Shown: positions 47,037 to 57,811, numbered from the stretch's first letter. The stretch is DNA of 64,000 nucleotides from Xylocopilactobacillus apicola (GCF_033095985.1 NZ_AP026802.1:682001-746000); one strand, 5' to 3'. Made by a program: numbers and translations. The notes: generated by a model not told the origin, from the sequence alone.

Positions 47037-47976
47037 GTTTATTCATCGCAGTGTCCTACTAAATGAAGCAGTTGAGGCATTAAACATTGATTCCAATTCT
47101 AATTATGTTGATGCAACATTTGGTCGAGGCGGCTATACAAGAGAAATGCTACGCCACATTACTCATGGCCAGGTGATTGGAATTGATCGAGATCGAGAAG
47201 CAATTGATTATGGCAAAAAACATTTTGCTAAAGAAATTACTGATGGTCGCCTTAAAATCTTTCAAGCAAATTATGGGCAGTTAGCCGAAATAATCCAAGT
47301 TCCAATTAAAGGAATTGTATTTGATTTAGGCGTTTCTTCACCCCAATTTGACGATCCTAAAAGGGGATTTAGCTACCGCTTTGAGGGACCATTGGATATG
47401 AGAATGGATCAAGACCAAGAATTAACCGCTTTTGAGGTGGTTAATTCTTATAGTGCCCAACAGCTAAAAAGAATTTTTCAGCAGTTTGGTAATGCACCAC
47501 TTCCTTATCAAGTAGCACAAGCAATTGTAACAAGTCGCCAGAAAAAATTAATTCGAAATACAATAGATTTGGTGACAATTATTGAAAATACCTTGCCAGA
47601 GGCTGTTAAACGGAAAAAAGGTCATCCGGCTAAACGTTATTTTCAAGCACTTCGAATTGAAGTTAATAATGAATATGGTTCATTAAAACAAGGATTAGAA
47701 CAAGCGTTAGAAGTTTTAGAAATTGGAGGAATTGTCTCTGTTGTAACTTTTCAACCATTGGAAGATAAGTTAGTATCTCAAACTTTTAGAAGTCTGGCGC
47801 GAATGAAACCTTATCCAAAGGGAATTCCGATCATTCCCGAAGAAGTTAAGCCCGAGCTTGAAATTATTCATAAACGGGCAATTAAACCATCGACAGAAGA
47901 ATTAGAACAAAATCGACGCGCACATAGTGCTCGCCTAAGAATAGCTAGGAAAGTTAGAAAGATCAGTTTTAGGTGA
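47023..47976 (+). CDS. rsmH: 16S rRNA (cytosine-1402-N4) methyltransferase RsmH
   Basis: 317 residues. FIHRSVLLNEAVEAL and VDATFGRGGYTREML (SAM loop) are family marks, as is GVSSPQFDDPKRGFSYR. No ATG fits; TTG 47023 or TTG 47029 starts it inside the end of mraZ (14-bp or 8-bp overlap). Confidence 0.95.
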   Translation: MILTEFIHRSVLLNEAVEALNIDSNSNYVDATFGRGGYTREMLRHITHGQVIGIDRDREAIDYGKKHFAKEITDGRLKIFQANYGQLAEIIQVPIKGIVFDLGVSSPQFDDPKRGFSYRFEGPLDMRMDQDQELTAFEVVNSYSAQQLKRIFQQFGNAPLPYQVAQAIVTSRQKKLIRNTIDLVTIIENTLPEAVKRKKGHPAKRYFQALRIEVNNEYGSLKQGLEQALEVLEIGGIVSVVTFQPLEDKLVSQTFRSLARMKPYPKGIPIIPEEVKPELEIIHKRAIKPSTEELEQNRRAHSARLRIARKVRKISFR

Positions 47977-47980
47977 AATA

Positions 47981-48409
47981 ATGAGACAAAATAGTATTGA
48001 TTCAGATATTATTTATCGCGGTGCTAATGGTGCTAACGGTAATTCGATACCAGTAAATGCATTGCCTGATCATTCGATTGGGACAAAAACAGCCGAAGCA
48101 AAGCGCTCGGCTGCTAAAGATGTTAGTGTTGGTTCAGTTAAAGTTAGTTTCTTTGAGCGCTTTTTAATCTTTCTTTGCTGTGGATCGGTTATTGTAGGGT
48201 TATTTATTATTTGCCTGGGAAGAAATAAGACTTCTGCCATTAGTTATCAGATCGATAACGTTAATAATCAAATTCAAACAGTTAAGCAAGAAAATCAGGA
48301 TTTAAATTCTGAGGTTCAAGTTTTAACAAATAGCTCAAGGTTAGAGAAATTAGCGCAAGAATATGGTTTTCAGTTAGATGAAAATCGGGTTCAAAATGTG
48401 ATGAAGTAG
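47981..48409 (+). CDS. ftsL: Cell division protein FtsL
   Basis: 142 residues: a cytoplasmic N-terminus of about 60, one membrane helix (about 59-80, FLIFLCCGSVIVGLFIICLG) and an extracellular coiled coil (VNNQIQTVKQENQDLNSEV). FtsL links FtsQ/DivIC to the septal synthase. Identified by layout and position. Confidence 0.85.
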   Translation: MRQNSIDSDIIYRGANGANGNSIPVNALPDHSIGTKTAEAKRSAAKDVSVGSVKVSFFERFLIFLCCGSVIVGLFIICLGRNKTSAISYQIDNVNNQIQTVKQENQDLNSEVQVLTNSSRLEKLAQEYGFQLDENRVQNVMK

Positions 48410-48412
48410 TTT

Positions 48413-50614
48413 ATGAAAAAGCGGGTTATTCATAATGCTCACCGTGAGTTATCTTATCGTAACCGAAGAAGATTCGGTTTATTTTTTCTCTCAATAGTGG
48501 TAATTACTTTCTTGATTTTTGTTGGACGTTTTGTCTGGATTGTTGCGACTCATCGAGCAAGCGGGGTTGATCTAAATCAAAAGCAAGAATACCTTCATCA
48601 ATCTAAGACTATTTTACCAGCCAATCGAGGACGAATCTTTGATCAGCTTGGAAATGTGATCTCGCAAGATTCCAGTAAATTTACAATTACTGTTACTACA
48701 GATAAAAGGGCAGGCAAAAAGCAGGAAGGTGATCGGCAGATTCCACTTTATGTGACCGATAAAGAAAAAATTATTCAGCTGATTAGTGACAATTTGCCAG
48801 TCAGCAAAGAATTAATTAACAAGCAGTTAAAGCTAAAAGGTTATCAAATTCGTTTCGGAGCTGGTGGCGATAATATTCCAGTTTCAACCAAAGAGCGAAT
48901 TGAAGAACAAATTAAAACTCGCCACATTACTGGCGTTGAATTTTTAAGACGGCCATCACGTCTTTATAATGGGGGAATTTTTGCTTCCCAGATTGTGGGA
49001 ATTGCTGATCTGGACAACAAAGACTCAGAAAAACTAGCTCCCCAGTTAGTTGGTCGCCTGGGAATTGAGCAGGAGTTTAATAAACAGCTGACTGGAAAAA
49101 ATGGGTATATTGAACGAAAAGCTAATTTGCGTGCCTCTTTTGGTAATCGAACGATTGAAGATCGAGTTAATTCCCAGGATGGATCGGATGTTTATTTAAC
49201 TTTAAATACAGATATTCAGAAGTATTTAGAAAAATTAGTTAATGAAATTAATGTTAATTATCAGCCTTTGGCGATGGATGCAGTTTTGATGGGAGCCAAA
49301 ACAGGCAAGATTGTTGCAGCTACTCAGCGCCCTTCATTCGATACAAATACTTTAAAAGGTCTCTCAGAAATGTGGCGTGACAATTTAGTAGAAGATGGAT
49401 TTGAGCCAGGCTCGGTTTTTAAAGCAGTGACTTTGAGTTCAGCAATTGACCTGGGAGTTTATAACCCTAATCAATATTACGATTCTGGTTCGGTTAAGGT
49501 TGGACCAAACGTAATTTATGACTGGCAGCGTTCTGGCTGGGGGGTGATCCCAATGTCGCAAGCTTTTGCTCGCTCGAGTAATGTGGGATTTGTTACTCTG
49601 GAAAAGGAAATTGGATCTGATCGTTGGAAAGACTATATTAATCGCTTTGGTTTTACCCAAAAAACGGGTATCACTCTACCAAACGAAAATCCAGGTTCCC
49701 TGCAATTTGCCCAACCGCTTGATCAAGCGATAACTTCTTTTGGACAAGGGATTAACGTAACAGTAATGCAATTAATACAAGCCTATAGTGCGATTGCAAA
49801 CGGTGGGAAAATGGTTCAACCGCAAATTGTGGATAAAATCTATAATCCTAATACGAGGGAAACTAAGAAATTTAAAGTAATAAAAAAGGGCCAACCAATT
49901 AGTAGTCAAGCTGCAAGCGAAACAATAAATGAAATGCGGCGAGTGGTTACGGAAAAATACGGTACCGGCAAAGTTTATGCAGTTGATGATGTTGATGTGG
50001 CGGTTAAAACAGGAACAGCAGAAATAGCTCAATCAAACGGAGCCGGTTATCTGAAAGGCAAAAATGATTATCTGTACTCAGTGATGGGAATTTATCCAGC
50101 AGGCGATCCACGCTACATTCTCTATGTTTCACTTAAAAAACCGCAAAATGTTACAAAGCAGCCTGAACAGATGCTAAGTGAGGTTTTCGTTCCATTGGTT
50201 AAGTACTCACTATCTTACAATCGGTCTTATAAAACTTTAAGTAATTCAGAAATCGTAACTCCTGATCTCTCAACTAAGAATCCGCAGGAGGCTGCTGAAG
50301 AATTAAAGCAAAAAAAATTAAAAGTAGAAATCATTGGGACGGGAAATTCAGTAGTTCAACAGCTGCCTTTGCCTAAAACTCGGGTAATAGCGGGTGAAAA
50401 AGTAATTTTACTGACCAATGGTGCGATGACAATGCCTGATTTGACAGGCTGGTCTAAGAGCGACGTCATTAAGTTTGGCCAAATAACTGGTAAAACAATT
50501 AAAGTTAATGGAAGTGGCTACGTTACTCATCAAAGTTTGGGTGCTGGCAGTTCAATTGATTTTGTAAAAAATATTACCGTGGATTTGAAAGAAAATATCA
50601 ATGAAGATCAATAA
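48413..50614 (+). CDS. Penicillin-binding protein 2x-like septal transpeptidase
   Basis: 733 residues. One N-terminal membrane helix (about 22-44), dimerisation domain, transpeptidase with SVFK (in EPGSVFKAVTL), SSN (ARSSNVGFV) and KTGT (AVKTGTAEIA), then two PASTA domains (about 610-730). Division-specific class B PBP that crosslinks septal peptidoglycan with FtsW. It overlaps mraY by 14 bp. Confidence 0.94.
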   Translation: MKKRVIHNAHRELSYRNRRRFGLFFLSIVVITFLIFVGRFVWIVATHRASGVDLNQKQEYLHQSKTILPANRGRIFDQLGNVISQDSSKFTITVTTDKRAGKKQEGDRQIPLYVTDKEKIIQLISDNLPVSKELINKQLKLKGYQIRFGAGGDNIPVSTKERIEEQIKTRHITGVEFLRRPSRLYNGGIFASQIVGIADLDNKDSEKLAPQLVGRLGIEQEFNKQLTGKNGYIERKANLRASFGNRTIEDRVNSQDGSDVYLTLNTDIQKYLEKLVNEINVNYQPLAMDAVLMGAKTGKIVAATQRPSFDTNTLKGLSEMWRDNLVEDGFEPGSVFKAVTLSSAIDLGVYNPNQYYDSGSVKVGPNVIYDWQRSGWGVIPMSQAFARSSNVGFVTLEKEIGSDRWKDYINRFGFTQKTGITLPNENPGSLQFAQPLDQAITSFGQGINVTVMQLIQAYSAIANGGKMVQPQIVDKIYNPNTRETKKFKVIKKGQPISSQAASETINEMRRVVTEKYGTGKVYAVDDVDVAVKTGTAEIAQSNGAGYLKGKNDYLYSVMGIYPAGDPRYILYVSLKKPQNVTKQPEQMLSEVFVPLVKYSLSYNRSYKTLSNSEIVTPDLSTKNPQEAAEELKQKKLKVEIIGTGNSVVQQLPLPKTRVIAGEKVILLTNGAMTMPDLTGWSKSDVIKFGQITGKTIKVNGSGYVTHQSLGAGSSIDFVKNITVDLKENINEDQ

Positions 50615-51626
50615 TAATCGTTTATTTAAAATTATTTTAATAGTCTATAGTACTGTATTTCTTTTGATGGAGCATAACGCATTCTTGCTTTCTTTAACGA
50701 TTTTGGGTTTTGGACTGGCATTCATCATTTATCCCCCTTTTATTAAAATTCTGAAAAAAAGCAAGGATGTCCAACAAATTAAAGAAGATGGTCCGACTTG
50801 GCATGAAACCAAGGCCGGAACACCGACGATGGGAGGTTTATTGTTTATCGCAATCCCTGCCGTTGTTGGTCTTGGAATTGTTTTGTACCGTTTGATATTA
50901 TCCCAAGAAGTTAGGGGCTTGATCAGCATAGTTTTTGTGTTAGTGGCTTTTGCGGGAATTGGGTTTATTGATGATTTTAAAAAAGTTTCGCAAAAACAAA
51001 ATTTAGGTTTAAGGGCCAGAGATAAATTTGTTCTTCAACTTTTGTTGGGCTTAATCTATTTATTCATTTCCCCTGTTCAGCCTTGGCGTGATTACAAAGG
51101 TTTTTTCGTTGTGTTAGTTTTGGGTTTCTGTTTAATTTGGGTGGTCGGTTTTTCAAATGCAGTAAATTTAACTGATGGTATCGACGGTTTAGCAGGAGGA
51201 ACTTCACTAATTGTCATTTCGTTTTATTTGATTGTAGCATTTGCTAAAAGAAATTGGTCGGTTTTAATAATTGGTTCATTGCTTTTTGGGACGCTCGTTG
51301 CTTTTCTTTGGTTTAATTTTAAACCTGCGAAAATTTTCATGGGCGATTTAGGATCGCTCGCAATTGGAGCTTTTCTTGCCGCTTCATCGATTCAACTGGG
51401 AATGATTTGGTCGTTGTTATTTGTCGGTTTAGTTTTTGTAGGCGAGACGCTGTCTGATATTATCCAAGTTGGCTATCATCATTTTACTGGTAAACGAGTT
51501 TTTAAAATGGCTCCAATGCACCATCACTTGGAATTATCTGGTTGGTCAGAAGAAAAAATAAATTATTTTAGTTATATTTTGACTTTGATTGTGGCACTTA
51601 CATATATTATTTTGATGAAGGTTTAA
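50601..51626 (+). CDS. mraY: Phospho-N-acetylmuramoyl-pentapeptide transferase MraY
   Basis: 341 residues, about ten membrane helices. Makes lipid I. Motifs: KAGTPTMGG, GFIDDFKKV, NAVNLTDGIDGLA, MGDLGSLAIG and the histidine loop APMHHHLELSG. ATG 50601 adds an extra hydrophobic stretch of about 20 residues; ATG 50667 (MEHNAFLL) would give the usual N-terminus, so the start is uncertain. Confidence 0.94.
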   Translation: MKINNNRLFKIILIVYSTVFLLMEHNAFLLSLTILGFGLAFIIYPPFIKILKKSKDVQQIKEDGPTWHETKAGTPTMGGLLFIAIPAVVGLGIVLYRLILSQEVRGLISIVFVLVAFAGIGFIDDFKKVSQKQNLGLRARDKFVLQLLLGLIYLFISPVQPWRDYKGFFVVLVLGFCLIWVVGFSNAVNLTDGIDGLAGGTSLIVISFYLIVAFAKRNWSVLIIGSLLFGTLVAFLWFNFKPAKIFMGDLGSLAIGAFLAASSIQLGMIWSLLFVGLVFVGETLSDIIQVGYHHFTGKRVFKMAPMHHHLELSGWSEEKINYFSYILTLIVALTYIILMKV

Positions 51627-51628
51627 CA

Positions 51629-52960
51629 TTGAAAAACATCAGTTCGTTTAGAAATAAGAAAATTTTGGTATTGGGACTTGGCCTTAGCGGCTTGGCGGCA
51701 ATTGATTTGCTTAAACATGCCGGAGCAGAAATTTTTTACCATGATGATCAGAGTAACTCTCAAGCATCTGGAACAATGATTAATTGTCAATCTGCAGAAG
51801 AATTAGCCAAGCTTCATTTGGATGTATTAATTAAAAGCCCGGGAATTCCTTTAGAAAATTGGTACGTGGAAACTGCCCAAAAACTCCAAATCCCGATTAT
51901 GACAGAATTGGAACTTGCTGCTCGTTTTTGTGATTCTCACTTGGTCGCAGTGACTGGCACAAATGGAAAAACGACCGTGACGACTTTGATTTATGAAATG
52001 ATCAAGCTGGCTCAAGGTGGTCATGCTTTTAAAGCAGGTAATATCGGAATTCCTTTTTCAAAAGTCGTCCAAGAAGCAAAAAGCGACGATTATATTGTTG
52101 TGGAGGCATCAAGTTTTCAATTAGAATTTACCCAGGAGTTTCATCCCCAGATCGCGGTGATAACAAATGTTTTCCCCCATCATTTAGAACACCACCATTC
52201 CTTTGAAAATTATTTGGCGGCAAAATCTTTTATTTTTGCCAATCAGATTAAATCTGATTTTCTGGTGGTCAATGGCGATCATCAAGATTTGAATCCTTAC
52301 TTGAAAGAAGCAAAGTCGCAACTGATATTTTTTAGTGCCCAAACTAACCCGCAAAAAGCTGTTGTCTATGTATCTGACAGAGCTATTTATTACAAGGATG
52401 AAAAAATTTGCAAAATTGAAGATTTATTAATCCGTGGGCAACATAATTTAGAAAATTTTATTGCCGCTGCAACAGTTGCTAAGCTGCTAGGTATCGAAAA
52501 TCAAGTTATTAAGAAGGTAGCTCAAACTTTTAAAGGTGTGGAGCATCGTTTGGAATACGTGGGAGAAAAATTTTCTTGTAAATTTTACAACGACTCCAAG
52601 GCGACTGATGAGGAGGCAACAATCGTTGCTTTAGATAGCTTAAACGCGCCAATCGTGCTTTTAGCAGGTGGGATGGATCGGGGAGATAATTTTTCTGCCT
52701 TGGCACAGCATTTAAAAAATGTTAAATTAGTTGAGTTATTCGGTGAAAACAGAGAGATTTTACAAAAAATAATTGCTTCAAGCAACATTAAAATTGTGAT
52801 GAACAATACTTTGCAAGAGGCATTTAATGATGGAGTTACTCATCTTGAAGCAGGGGATACAATGCTTTTATCACCAGCGAGTGCTAGTTGGGATCAATTT
52901 AAAAGCTTTGAAGAACGGGGTAAAATGTTTAAGAAAATGTATCGAGAGCTAGAAAAATGA
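51629..52960 (+). CDS. murD: UDP-N-acetylmuramoylalanine-D-glutamate ligase MurD
   Basis: 443 residues. Adds D-Glu to UDP-MurNAc-Ala. P-loop VAVTGTNGKTTVTTL, then VVEASSFQLEF, and the C-terminal Mur domain with NDSKATDEEATIVAL. TTG start behind AAGG; 4-bp overlap with murG. Confidence 0.96.
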   Translation: MKNISSFRNKKILVLGLGLSGLAAIDLLKHAGAEIFYHDDQSNSQASGTMINCQSAEELAKLHLDVLIKSPGIPLENWYVETAQKLQIPIMTELELAARFCDSHLVAVTGTNGKTTVTTLIYEMIKLAQGGHAFKAGNIGIPFSKVVQEAKSDDYIVVEASSFQLEFTQEFHPQIAVITNVFPHHLEHHHSFENYLAAKSFIFANQIKSDFLVVNGDHQDLNPYLKEAKSQLIFFSAQTNPQKAVVYVSDRAIYYKDEKICKIEDLLIRGQHNLENFIAAATVAKLLGIENQVIKKVAQTFKGVEHRLEYVGEKFSCKFYNDSKATDEEATIVALDSLNAPIVLLAGGMDRGDNFSALAQHLKNVKLVELFGENREILQKIIASSNIKIVMNNTLQEAFNDGVTHLEAGDTMLLSPASASWDQFKSFEERGKMFKKMYRELEK

Positions 52961-54054
52961 AAGTAATTTTTACGGGAGGAGGCACGGGGGGACATATTTA
53001 TCCTGCCTTATCCTTAATTGAAAAAATAAGGCAAAATTGTCCGAATTCAGAAATTCTTTTTGTTGGAAGCGATCGAGGATTAGAGAAGAGGCTGACCTCA
53101 GAACTTGGGATCCCTTTTGTTTCACTTGATGTTCAGGGCTTAAGACGCTCTTTGTCGCTTGATAACTTAAAAACCGGATTTAAATTTTTACGGGCCTTGC
53201 CTCAATCAAAGAAACTGCTTCAAAAATTTAAGCCAGATATTGTAGTTGGAACTGGCGGTTACGTTTCAGCTCCGCTAATTTTCGAAGCGGCAAAAATGAA
53301 AGTTAAAACGATCATTTTTGAGCCAAATTCATATCCAGGGTTAACTAATCAGTGGTTGGGCAAGAAAGTTGATCGAGTTGCAATTGTTAACCCCGAGGCT
53401 GCTAACTACTTTCCCGCTTCAAAAATTGTGAGGACTGGAAATCCTCGTTCTCAAGAAATTTATGAAGCCTCGATGCAGGAAAATTCGCAGGAAAACTCAC
53501 TGCCAAAAGTTTTAATTTTTGGTGGTTCTCTGGGCGCCTTAAAGATTAATGAGATAACTCAACAATTGATTTCAGAATATGATTTTGAAAATTTTAAGTT
53601 GATATTTGCGACTGGACGCCGATATTACGACTCACACCGAGATGTTTTAAAGCAGCTTGGACAAAAAGAAAACGTGGATATCTGTCCTTACATTGATCAA
53701 ATGACCCAGCTTTTACCCCAAATCTCTTTGATTGTTTCTCGCTCAGGAGCGACAACAATTGCTGAAATAACCGCTCTTGGAGTTCCAGCAATTTTGATTC
53801 CGAGTCCTAATGTAACTCATGACCACCAGACTTATAATGCAAAATCTCTTTCCGATGTTAATGCTTCAATTCTCTTACCCGAAAACGAATTATCGTCGCC
53901 TGAATTGTATGAATTGATAAATTCTTTAATTCAAGATCCGATTCGTTTGAAGGAGATGAAAGAGAAATCTTTTGAGCTGGGACAAAGAGATGCAGCTGAT
54001 CAGTTTATTAAGGTCATGAAAGAATTGGTGGATGAAAAAGCAAAGAAAGAATAA
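52957..54054 (+). CDS. murG: UDP-GlcNAc:lipid I transferase MurG
   Basis: 365 residues, GT28 fold. N-terminal GGGTGGHIYPALSLIE, FGGSLGALKINE, and the UDP-sugar site SRSGATTIAEITALGVPAIL. Converts lipid I to lipid II. Overlaps divIB by 23 bp. Confidence 0.96.
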   Translation: MKVIFTGGGTGGHIYPALSLIEKIRQNCPNSEILFVGSDRGLEKRLTSELGIPFVSLDVQGLRRSLSLDNLKTGFKFLRALPQSKKLLQKFKPDIVVGTGGYVSAPLIFEAAKMKVKTIIFEPNSYPGLTNQWLGKKVDRVAIVNPEAANYFPASKIVRTGNPRSQEIYEASMQENSQENSLPKVLIFGGSLGALKINEITQQLISEYDFENFKLIFATGRRYYDSHRDVLKQLGQKENVDICPYIDQMTQLLPQISLIVSRSGATTIAEITALGVPAILIPSPNVTHDHQTYNAKSLSDVNASILLPENELSSPELYELINSLIQDPIRLKEMKEKSFELGQRDAADQFIKVMKELVDEKAKKE

Positions 54055-54757
54055 TGATTTTAGCAAAGATAAAAATAGTTATATTTTACGATTGGGTTCA
54101 GTAATCTTACTAAATTTAATCGGGATTGCAGTCTGTATTTATTTCTTGTACGGTTTAAATTTGATTAAAATTATTAGTGTTGAGGGAAATAAGGAGGTTC
54201 CAAGCCAAGAAATAATTGATGCAAGTGAATTGAAAGCGCGAGAAAGCATGTTTAAAGTTTTTCTTAGCAATCAAAAAATAGAAAATAGAGTAAAATCTGA
54301 ACTTCCACAGATTAATCAAATTACGTTAAGTGTAAATAAATTCAATTGTGTTAGTATTAAAGTTACTGAGTTTGATGTTGTTGGTTATATCCAAGTTAAA
54401 GATCGCTTTCGTTCGGTTTTAACTAACGGAGCTGTAGATCCGCACTTGAAAAGCAAGGTTCACCAGAATCGTCCGATTTTTGATCAATTTTCAACAAAGA
54501 AACAAATTCAACAAATTGCTGAAATTTATCAAAAAATAACGCCTTCTGTTAAGAGTAATATTTCAGAGATAAAATTAACCCACTCAAAAGTTAATCCTAA
54601 TCAAATTACAATAAATATGAATGATGGTAATTTAGTTATTGGGGATTTAACCACAATTCAGAAGAAAATTGCTGACTATTCTTTCTTAATCAAGGGCAAG
54701 GAAGGAAAGTTGATTATTGATTTGGAAGTTGGAGTTTTTGTAAAAGCAGCAAAATAG
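54032..54757 (+). CDS. divIB: Cell division protein DivIB/FtsQ
   Basis: 241 residues: basic N-terminus, one membrane helix (about 21-41), then a POTRA domain opening IKIISVEGNKEVPSQEII and a beta domain. Part of the DivIB-DivIC-FtsL complex. No terminator after it; the ftsA promoter follows. Confidence 0.87.
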   Translation: MKKQRKNNDFSKDKNSYILRLGSVILLNLIGIAVCIYFLYGLNLIKIISVEGNKEVPSQEIIDASELKARESMFKVFLSNQKIENRVKSELPQINQITLSVNKFNCVSIKVTEFDVVGYIQVKDRFRSVLTNGAVDPHLKSKVHQNRPIFDQFSTKKQIQQIAEIYQKITPSVKSNISEIKLTHSKVNPNQITINMNDGNLVIGDLTTIQKKIADYSFLIKGKEGKLIIDLEVGVFVKAAK

Positions 54758-54779
54758 AGTGAAAAGTTTTTTTTTCATG

Positions 54780-54788
54780 TGTTAGAAT
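54780..54788 (+). promoter_or_regulatory. Extended -10 promoter of ftsA
   Basis: TGT-TAGAAT (54780-54788), with the TGN extension; the AT-rich gap after divIB shows no clear -35. Confidence 0.5.
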
Positions 54789-54820
54789 GAGTCTAGTAAA
54801 ATCCGTAGGAGGCCGATCAT

Positions 54821-56149
54821 TTGGAGAATGATTCTCAGGCATTTGTTGGGATTGATTTAGGAACTTCCTTTATCAAGATTATTGCGATGAAAGCAGCCAA
54901 CAAGCAGATTAATGTTATTGGGGTTGGTATTGCTCAATCACAAGGTATGAATAAGGGGATGGTTGTTGATATTGATCAGACCATCAATGATATCTTGACT
55001 GCCAAAGCCGATCTTGATAAGAAAACGCAAGTGCCGGTTGATCAAGTCACAGTGGGAATTCCCACTGGTTATTTAACAATTGAAAAGTTAGTCGGATCGT
55101 TTGAATTAAGCAAAAGTCCGCGTGAAGTAAATGAAAATGATTTACAACAGTTGGTTGGACAAATGCTAAAAGAACATCGGACAAGCGATCGTGATTTTGT
55201 CGGGATTGCCGTTGAAAACTTTTCGGTTGATAATTTTAATGGTATCAGTGATCCTCTAGGGATGATTGGAACCAGATTAAGTCTTAAGTGCCTAGTCTAT
55301 TCCATTCCAAGTACGATCTTTCGTAACATTTTAAAATGTGTTGAAGGTGCTGGATTTAAAGTCAAGAATTTAGTTTTAAATCCAGTTTCAGTAGCAGAAG
55401 TTGCGTTAAATAAAGCGCAAAGAGAGATGGGAGCGATCGTTATTGATGCTGGTAGTGGGCAAACGAGCGTGAGCATTTTTCAAAATAATTTATTGATTGG
55501 AAATGATACAATTTTTGAAGGCGGCAAAAATGTAACAAATGATATTTCCAAAATTTTGCGAATCAGTGAAAAAGATGCCGAATCTGTTAAGATAGATTAT
55601 GGAAGTCTGAAAACTCAGCAAATTAAAAATGATGAGTCATTTGTGATCAAAACCCTTGACCAATCGAAAGAAATTAAGACGCGAGATAAGTATTTGTCAG
55701 AAATCATAAGTGCTCGTTTTGAGCAGATTTTTGAACAAGTAAAAAAGGTTTTAATCGCAACTCATGCTTTTGACCTGCCAGGGGGAATCATGATTACAGG
55801 TGGAAATACGGCTTTGCCTGGAACTGAGAAAAAAATTAGTTCAATTCTGGATAAAAATGTTAAAGTTTATTTGCCAAATCAGATTGGGCTGAGAAATCGG
55901 ATTTACACAGTTGTCTATGGAATGGTGATCCATACCTGGCAATTGCCCCGAGTCCAGCGGATCTTGGAAAATTCTTTAGATGTTAATCATATTAAAAATG
56001 TTCAACCTCGAATTCCAACAGAAGTTGAGGTTGAACAGGTAGAAAATTTGCAAATTGACCAAAATTCTCAACCCAAGAAGGTTAAAAGCCAAAAAAAGAG
56101 TGGTATTATATCTTCAATAAGTAAATGGTTGCGTAATTTATTTGAGTAA
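54821..56149 (+). CDS. ftsA: Cell division protein FtsA
   Basis: 442 residues, actin-like. VGIDLGTSFIKI, VIDAGSGQTSVSIF, ITGGNTALPG are the nucleotide motifs; the last residues (SSISKWLRNLFE) form the membrane-binding amphipathic helix. Tethers FtsZ to the membrane. TTG start behind AGGAGG. Confidence 0.95.
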   Translation: MENDSQAFVGIDLGTSFIKIIAMKAANKQINVIGVGIAQSQGMNKGMVVDIDQTINDILTAKADLDKKTQVPVDQVTVGIPTGYLTIEKLVGSFELSKSPREVNENDLQQLVGQMLKEHRTSDRDFVGIAVENFSVDNFNGISDPLGMIGTRLSLKCLVYSIPSTIFRNILKCVEGAGFKVKNLVLNPVSVAEVALNKAQREMGAIVIDAGSGQTSVSIFQNNLLIGNDTIFEGGKNVTNDISKILRISEKDAESVKIDYGSLKTQQIKNDESFVIKTLDQSKEIKTRDKYLSEIISARFEQIFEQVKKVLIATHAFDLPGGIMITGGNTALPGTEKKISSILDKNVKVYLPNQIGLRNRIYTVVYGMVIHTWQLPRVQRILENSLDVNHIKNVQPRIPTEVEVEQVENLQIDQNSQPKKVKSQKKSGIISSISKWLRNLFE

Positions 56150-56161
56150 TGTGGAGGAGTA

Positions 56162-57379
56162 ATGGATAATCAAGAGGAAACAACGGAAAAACAACAAGGC
56201 GCTAAGATCAAGGTAATTGGTGTTGGCGGAGCCGGCGGTAATGCAGTTAACCGGATGGTTGAAGAAGGAGTTAAAGGGGTCGAGTTTTTTGTTGCTAACA
56301 CTGACCGTCAAGCATTATCCTCTTCAAGAGTAAACCAACATATTCAGCTGGGGCCAAAAATTACCAGTGGACTTGGTGCGGGATCTGACCCAGAGGTTGG
56401 TCAAAAAGCGGCGCTTGAAAGCGAAGAAGAGATCAGAAATGCTCTTCAGGGAGCAGATATGATCTTTGTAACGGCTGGTATGGGCGGTGGAACTGGCACA
56501 GGCGCTGCCCCAGTTATTTCTAAGATTGCTAAAGATCTTGGAGCATTAACAGTTGGAGTTGTCACGCGGCCGTTTAAATTTGAAGGGTCAAAGAGAGCTC
56601 AGTTTGCAATGACCGGTATTGCAGCCATGAAATCAAATGTTGATACTTTAGTTGTAATTTCTAACGACAACTTGTTATCAATTGTTGATAAGAAAACAGG
56701 ATTAAAAGAAGCCTTTTCAGTTGCAGATGATGTTTTGCGGCAAGGGGTTGAAGGAATTACAGATACGATTACTGAAACAGGATTAGTTAATCTTGATTTG
56801 AATGATGTAAGAACTGTGATGGAAAATCAGGGAACAGCAGTAATTGGAATTGGATCTGGTAGCGGAGACAATGCAATTGACGAGGCAACTCAAGCAGCTG
56901 TTGCATCTCCATTACTCGAAAGTGATATTACTGGGGCAAAACAAGTTTTACTTAATATTGTCGGTGGTAGTAATTTGACCATTTTCGATATTCAGGCGGC
57001 TGCTGATACGGTTGCTGAAAGAGCATCGAATGATGTCAACGTGATTTTTGGAGCTTCAATCGATGAAAACTTTGAAGATAAAATTCAGGTTACTTTGATT
57101 GCTACAGGAATTGATTCTGAAGGAAGCCCAAGAAGACAGGAAACTTCACATTCATCTTCAGATAAGACAAACAATCAGGTTGTTGATTGGCAAGATAACC
57201 AGGTGCTTTCTAATCAAAGTTCTAATTCATCGACAGTAGATAATAAAAGTGAGCAAGATCGTTCGTCATACAATCAACCTGATTTTGAAGTATTTCAAGG
57301 TGGTCAAGCTCCAATTGATCATGATGATGACGATGATGATGATGTTCCACCTTTTTTAAGAAGAAATAATCACAGATAA
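56162..57379 (+). CDS. ftsZ: Cell division protein FtsZ
   Basis: 405 residues. [16 protein letters not shown] and the tubulin signature [14 protein letters not shown] are complete. After a variable Ser/Asn-rich linker (about 315-385), it ends with a seven-Asp run and VPPFLRR, the peptide that binds FtsA and SepF. GGAGG upstream. Confidence 0.97.
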   Translation: MDNQEETTEKQQGAKIKVIGVGGAGGNAVNRMVEEGVKGVEFFVANTDRQALSSSRVNQHIQLGPKITSGLGAGSDPEVGQKAALESEEEIRNALQGADMIFVTAGMGGGTGTGAAPVISKIAKDLGALTVGVVTRPFKFEGSKRAQFAMTGIAAMKSNVDTLVVISNDNLLSIVDKKTGLKEAFSVADDVLRQGVEGITDTITETGLVNLDLNDVRTVMENQGTAVIGIGSGSGDNAIDEATQAAVASPLLESDITGAKQVLLNIVGGSNLTIFDIQAAADTVAERASNDVNVIFGASIDENFEDKIQVTLIATGIDSEGSPRRQETSHSSSDKTNNQVVDWQDNQVLSNQSSNSSTVDNKSEQDRSSYNQPDFEVFQGGQAPIDHDDDDDDDVPPFLRRNNHR

Positions 57380-57396
57380 GTATAGAAAGGTTAGAG

Positions 57397-57807
57397 ATGG
57401 CTTTTAATAAAAGTTTGTTAAAAAATATTTTTGGTTCTGAAGACGAAGAAGATTATGAAGAGGAATCTTTTGAAGAAGAATCTCTTGAAGATGAGCCAAG
57501 AAACAAAGTAATTCCCATGAACAAACAAAAAGGGACCAAAAAATCAGTTATGGCTCAAAATCGGATTATTGTGGTTGAACCACGTATTTATAGTGATGCA
57601 GCTGAGATTGTTAATAAATTAAAAGATAATTTTGCAATTGTCGTTAATTTTGAGAAAATTGAAGCTGAACAAGCTAAACGAATTATTGATTTTTTAAGTG
57701 GTGCAACCTGCGCAATGGACGGAGTAACCCAAAAGGTTAGTCCTCAAATTTATTTGTGTACTCCTAATAATTTTGAAGTTCAAGCTAATTTAAGCGATAG
57801 CGAGTAA
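57397..57807 (+). CDS. sepF: Cell division protein SepF
   Basis: 136 residues: an acidic N-terminal part (about 13-33, EDEEDYEEESFEEESLEDE) and the SepF core from about 50 (RIIVVEPRIYSDAAEIV, then DFLSGATCAMDGVTQKV). FtsZ membrane anchor, partly redundant with FtsA. Confidence 0.94.
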   Translation: MAFNKSLLKNIFGSEDEEDYEEESFEEESLEDEPRNKVIPMNKQKGTKKSVMAQNRIIVVEPRIYSDAAEIVNKLKDNFAIVVNFEKIEAEQAKRIIDFLSGATCAMDGVTQKVSPQIYLCTPNNFEVQANLSDSE

Positions 57808-57811
57808 TTTT